Shown piece by piece: positions 5,400-8,017 of a stretch of 8,017 nucleotides of DNA. The position numbers and the translations under genes are program-made. The stretch lies in NCBI GenBank assembly GCA_021323835.1, contig JAJPKI010000367.1:1-8017 (forward strand). The letters are read 5' to 3'. Source of the stretch: Verrucomicrobiota bacterium. GTDB taxonomy: Bacteria; Verrucomicrobiota; Verrucomicrobiia; Limisphaerales; UBA11358. Under the pieces are notes generated by a model. That model saw only the letters and a list, made by a program, of their open reading frames with translations, was not told the DNA's origin and did no database searches. Position 1 is the stretch's first letter. Every line of letters begins with the position of its first letter.

Positions 5400-5948
5400 T
5401 CATCCTAATTTGTAGCGGCGCATTTTTGTGTCTACTTCCTGCGCCCACGCGTCAATGCCGCCGCGCAAGCAGCGAACATTTTGCAAACCGTGCCCCATGA
5501 AATACGCCGCCGCGTCGAGACCGTTCTTGCCCGCGTGGTCAATCACCACAATCGGCTCGGCGTTTGAACCGCTGGCCATGAGCTGTTGTATCACCGGCTG
5601 CGAAAGCAAAATCGAGCCTTCAATTTTTACGGCTTCAAATTCTTCGCGCGAGCGCACGTCAATCAACTTAACCGATTTGTCGCGCTGCAACAGTTCGGCG
5701 AGTTCACGCGGGGAAATTAAAATTTTTTCGTCCTGCGCATGGCTCGATTGAATGTGCGCCAGCACTTCATCGGAATTCAAATTGCCGTTGCGCGCGCAAA
5801 CCTGCGCCAGCGTTTCGTCGGGACTGAACCCGCAACTGCTGCAGCCGCCGATGTGATATTTGCGGAACAATGCGCGTTGTGCGCCGGGAAATTGCGCCAG
5901 CAAATCACGCATTGGAGAATCTGCGCCAATTATTTTTTCGACGCTCAT
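5400..5948 (-). CDS. DUF1858-rhodanese fusion protein lacking the catalytic cysteine
   Basis: This 182-aa cytoplasmic protein has an N-terminal DUF1858-like domain (about 1-70) containing a GGCSSCGF motif (Cys36, Cys39), and a C-terminal rhodanese domain (about 75-172) with the entry motif KLIDVRSREEFE (94-105) and the closing RCLRGGIDAWA (159-169). Active rhodaneses carry Cys in a C-R-x-G-x-R loop. Here the loop reads IDHAGKNGLDAAAYF, with Asp137 in the cysteine position and Asn142 where Arg is usual. Sulfur transfer by this domain is therefore unlikely; a binding or sensing role is inferred. Start ATG 5948 overlaps the ABC ATPase stop by 4 bp (ATGA) and has AAGGAA (5957-5962) 8 nt upstream. 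A longer frame, adding nine codons to 5975, would run into the ATPase gene. It is the last gene of its apparent operon. Confidence 0.88.
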   Translation of the reverse strand: MSVEKIIGADSPMRDLLAQFPGAQRALFRKYHIGGCSSCGFSPDETLAQVCARNGNLNSDEVLAHIQSSHAQDEKILISPRELAELLQRDKSVKLIDVRSREEFEAVKIEGSILLSQPVIQQLMASGSNAEPIVVIDHAGKNGLDAAAYFMGHGLQNVRCLRGGIDAWAQEVDTKMRRYKLG

Positions 5949-6913
5949 CGGGTTAATTCCTTCGCATACGCGCAACGCACCCAGCGATTCGGTTCGAGTT
6001 CAATTAGCTCCGGCATTTTGTCCGCACATTCCGGTTTCGCACTTGGACAACGCGGATAAAACCGGCAGCCTTTCGGAAAATTGCCGATGCGCGGAACATT
6101 TCCGGGAATTGCAGAGAGCCGGTCGGCGTCGCCATGCAATTTTGGCACAGAATTCATCAGTGCTTTGGTGTAAGGATGAAACGGCTTGCGCAATAATTCC
6201 TTCGCGGGCGCGAGTTCGACAATCTGCCCGGCATACATTACGGCCACGCGGTCGGCCATGTCGCCGACAATTCCCAAATTATGCGTGATGAGCAAAATTG
6301 CCATGCCGAGCCGTTGCTTGAGGTCGCTTAACAAATCCAGAATCTGTGCCTGAATCGTCACGTCGAGCGCAGTCGTCGGTTCATCGGCCACGAGCAATTT
6401 CGGTTCGCTTGCCAGCGCCATCGCAATCATCACGCGCTGTTGCATGCCGCCGGACATTTCAAATGGATAATTTTTGATGCGCGATTCCGGCGCGGGAATG
6501 CCGACGAGTTTCAGCAGGCGAATGACTTCGGCGTCGTTCGCTTTTTCCGGGCGGTGCAATTTCAACGATTCTTTAATTTGATTTCCAATTCGGAAAACGG
6601 GATTCAGCGATGCGCCGGGTTCTTGAAAAACGTAGCTGACCACGCCGCCGCGGATTTCGCGCAATTCGCGCGCGGGCATTTTCAAAACGTCACGGCCATT
6701 GAGTAAAATTTCTCCGCCAACGTAATTGGCCGGCGGGGTTGGAACCAATTTACCGATGGAAAGCGCGGTGACAGTTTTGCCGCAGCCGCTTTCGCCGACG
6801 AGGCAAACCGTTTCGCCCGCGCCGATGGAAAAGGAAACGTCGTCAATGGCGCGTAGCGCTTCGGAATTTTTTCCGAAATCCATTTTGAGGTTTTTGATTT
6901 CGAGCAACGGCAT
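5945..6913 (-). CDS. OppD/DppD-type oligopeptide ABC transporter ATP-binding protein
   Basis: This 322-aa protein is the ATP-hydrolysing subunit of a peptide-type importer, acting at the cytoplasmic face of the inner membrane. It shows Walker A GESGCGKT (40-47), the Q-loop FQEP (Gln97), the signature MSGGMQQR (153-160), Walker B LLVADE (173-178), the switch His211 in ITHN, and the C-terminal oligopeptide-transporter domain from FHPYTKALMNSVP (245-257) onward. This tail has four cysteines (283, 289, 296, 314) in GCRFYPRCP, KPECADKM and WVRCAY, the family's metal-binding-like pattern. I chose ATG 6913; the frame also runs up to a TTG at 6967, but those residues precede the domain and overlap the sigma gene. 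No permease, solute-binding protein or second ATPase (OppF) lies in the window. It starts 46 bp after the sigma gene and overlaps the rhodanese gene by 4 bp. Confidence 0.93.
   Translation of the reverse strand: MPLLEIKNLKMDFGKNSEALRAIDDVSFSIGAGETVCLVGESGCGKTVTALSIGKLVPTPPANYVGGEILLNGRDVLKMPARELREIRGGVVSYVFQEPGASLNPVFRIGNQIKESLKLHRPEKANDAEVIRLLKLVGIPAPESRIKNYPFEMSGGMQQRVMIAMALASEPKLLVADEPTTALDVTIQAQILDLLSDLKQRLGMAILLITHNLGIVGDMADRVAVMYAGQIVELAPAKELLRKPFHPYTKALMNSVPKLHGDADRLSAIPGNVPRIGNFPKGCRFYPRCPSAKPECADKMPELIELEPNRWVRCAYAKELTR
5957..5962 (-). promoter_or_regulatory. Ribosome binding site deciding the rhodanese start
   Basis: AAGGAA on the minus strand, 8 nt before ATG 5948, inside the 3' end of the ATPase gene. 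Together with the ATGA overlap it fixes the start. Confidence 0.6.
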
Positions 6914-6959
6914 GGCGTCGGTTGACTTGTTGAAAAATACTATCCCGCAAATGCGCGCG

Positions 6960-7556
6960 CTAATCAATCTTCGCCTGCAAATACGGCTTCAATTTTTCCT
7001 TGAGCGTTTCGCGCCCGCGATGAATCAACGATTTCGTCGCCGAGAGGGAGCATTTCAAAATTTTTGCAATTTCTTCGTAACTCAATTCTTCCTGCCGGCA
7101 CAATAAAATCGCGCTGCGCTGATTTTCGGGCAATTCCGCGAGGGCTTCTTCGATTTTTTCCTCCAATTCGCCGTGTAATAATTTTTCCGGCGCGGAAACA
7201 ATTTGTTTGTCCTCGAATTGCTGGCGCGGCAAGTCTTCGTGTTCCGCATGCGCTTCGTCCAGAGATTCCGCCGGATGCCGCGAACGGCGGCGCAATTCGT
7301 TCAGGCAAAGATTTCGGGCGATGGTAAAAAGCCACGTGGAAAATTTTGCGGTTTGTTTGTAGCGCGCGCGGGATTTGTAAGCCTGCAAAAAAACATTTTG
7401 CGCGAGGTCTTCGCTTTCCGCCTCGTCGCGCAGCGTGCGAAAAATAAAATTCACGACTGGCTGCTTGTATTTCTCGACCAGTTCCGAAAAAGCCGCGCGG
7501 TCGCCGCGCCTGGCGCGCAGCATCAACGCAGCATCGGGGTCGGTTTGAACTGGCAT
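6960..7556 (-). CDS. RNA polymerase ECF-like sigma factor
   Basis: This 198-aa sigma factor has region 2 at about 22-92 (AFSELVEKYKQPVVNFIFR, ESEDLAQNVFLQAYKSR, FSTWLFTIARNLCLNELRRR) and region 4 at about 132-186 (EALAELPENQRSAILLCRQE; HTH ELSYEEIAKILKCSLSATKS). The acidic linker (95-128) is somewhat long. No zinc-finger anti-sigma gene follows it, unlike the sigma factor at 64-573, so control must lie elsewhere. The next genes on the same strand are an OppD-type ATPase and a rhodanese. Start ATG 7556 has no Shine-Dalgarno, but TACAAT stands 7 nt upstream, suggesting a leaderless transcript. The gene is divergent from glnD, with 140 bp between the two start codons. Confidence 0.93.
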   Translation of the reverse strand: MPVQTDPDAALMLRARRGDRAAFSELVEKYKQPVVNFIFRTLRDEAESEDLAQNVFLQAYKSRARYKQTAKFSTWLFTIARNLCLNELRRRSRHPAESLDEAHAEHEDLPRQQFEDKQIVSAPEKLLHGELEEKIEEALAELPENQRSAILLCRQEELSYEEIAKILKCSLSATKSLIHRGRETLKEKLKPYLQAKID

Positions 7557-7563
7557 CGCGGAA

Positions 7564-7569
7564 ATTGTA
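7564..7569 (-). promoter_or_regulatory. -10 box just upstream of the sigma factor start
   Basis: TACAAT on the minus strand, separated from ATG 7556 by 7 nt, so transcription would begin at or next to the ATG. I see no convincing -35 element at 16-18 bp spacing. Confidence 0.4.
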
Positions 7570-7696
7570 ACAGACGCGACATTTGCGAAAAGGTTTCGCT
7601 GGCCATGCCGGCTTAATTTTTTGTCATGCCCAATTCATTGTTGACGCGAACAAGAATTTGTTTTTCTTCGCGGCCTTTGCGCGACATTCTATCGTT

Positions 7697-8017
7697 GTGC
7701 AGGGTTTGCTCGAAAAAATGGAATCTGCCGCGGAAGCGAAATTATCGCTGCCGCCGGATGCGACTGCCGCGGAAAAACTCGCGGCTTACAAAAGTTTTCT
7801 TAAAGTCGAAACGCATCGCCTGAAAATCCAGCATCGCGCCGGAGCGAGCGGCACGGAAATTTGCGCCGCGCGCGCCGCGATGCTCGACGTGCTGCTCAAA
7901 CATTTGTGGGCGTCCGCAAAAAATAGTTTGTCGCCACAAGCACAAAAAGAATTTCCGCCGCTCGCGCTCGTGGCCATCGGCGGCTACGGCCGCGCGGAAT
8001 TGAATCCGCACAGCGAC
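7697..8017 (+). CDS. glnD: [Protein-PII] uridylyltransferase, 5' part only
   Basis: GlnD adds and removes UMP on the PII nitrogen-signalling protein according to glutamine level, in the cytoplasm. The window holds the first 107 or so codons of a protein that is normally about 850-950 aa. Visible are the N-terminal helical part (AAYKSFLKVETHRLKIQHRA, 29-48; EICAARAAMLDVLLKHLW, 54-71) and the start of the nucleotidyltransferase core, LALVAIGGYGRAELNPHSD (89-107), where the GGYGR and ELNPHSD elements are diagnostic. The frame is open from 7571. I place the start at GTG 7697 (VQGLLEKME) because related proteins begin near LLEK, with TTG 7706 and ATG 7718 as alternatives. No Shine-Dalgarno supports any of them. 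A frame starting at ATG 7626 is a different, out-of-phase one. A TTGACG at 7641-7646 could be a -35, but no good -10 follows at the right distance. Confidence 0.85.
   Translation, partial: MQGLLEKMESAAEAKLSLPPDATAAEKLAAYKSFLKVETHRLKIQHRAGASGTEICAARAAMLDVLLKHLWASAKNSLSPQAQKEFPPLALVAIGGYGRAELNPHSD

Noticed and set aside
5945..6967. TTG start at 6967 for the ABC ATPase
   Set aside because: It adds 18 residues that overlap the sigma gene and precede the domain; MPLLEIKNLK from ATG 6913 is the normal start of this family.
7626..7823. An ATG-initiated plus-strand frame near the right edge
   Set aside because: It is out of phase with the GlnD reading frame, which contains the GGYGRAELNPHSD motif; the translation is arginine-rich noise.
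1..8017. CRISPR arrays, tRNA or rRNA genes, transposases, phage or defence genes
   Set aside because: I looked for regularly spaced repeats, tRNA-like clover patterns and transposase or nuclease motifs, and saw none.

Overview
This window most likely comes from a Verrucomicrobia-type genome (Pedosphaera/Limisphaera-like). That placement is inference. It rests on the protein styles (the RsmH partner protein, the DUF1858-rhodanese fusion and the start of GlnD), the mixed Gram-negative content, and the scarcity of Shine-Dalgarno sequences. No rRNA or other marker gene is present. There are eleven complete coding genes plus the 5' end of a twelfth. I see no tRNA, rRNA, CRISPR array, transposase or phage gene.

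Left part, plus strand (1-1910): an ECF sigma factor with a TTG start overlaps by 4 bp its zinc-finger, single-pass membrane anti-sigma factor. An 8-bp perfect palindrome lies upstream and overlaps an ECF-like -35 element. A DUF4256 gene follows. Middle part, minus strand (1900-3028): a two-gene unit encodes a four-helix DUF2975 membrane protein and a small Cro/C1-type regulator resembling YozG. It has a good sigma-70-like promoter with a perfect inverted repeat at its start site. This stretch looks more AT-rich than its flanks. A gap of about 385 bp behind it holds that promoter, hairpins and a likely unlisted 54-codon gene.

Right-centre, minus strand (3029-5350): a secreted, probably outer-membrane protein of unknown function, then rsmH (16S rRNA m4C1402 methyltransferase) preceded 3 bp upstream by a conserved-looking 69-aa protein. 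That pair has a TATAAT box only 6 nt before the ATG, suggesting a leaderless mRNA. Next, transcribed leftward (5400-7556), is a sigma factor, an OppD/DppD-type ABC ATPase and a DUF1858-rhodanese protein, apparently one operon. The rhodanese lacks its catalytic cysteine. At the right edge glnD starts on the plus strand, divergent from the sigma gene, and runs out of the window.

Most genes are recognisable housekeeping or regulatory families. I do not see a clearly new multi-gene system. The best leads are the rhodanese with Asp at the catalytic position beside a lone OppD-type ATPase, the small RsmH partner, the small gene in the 2.8-kb gap, the inverted-repeat operator of the DUF2975/YozG unit, and a recurring pattern of -10 boxes 6-8 nt before ATG starts without a Shine-Dalgarno.
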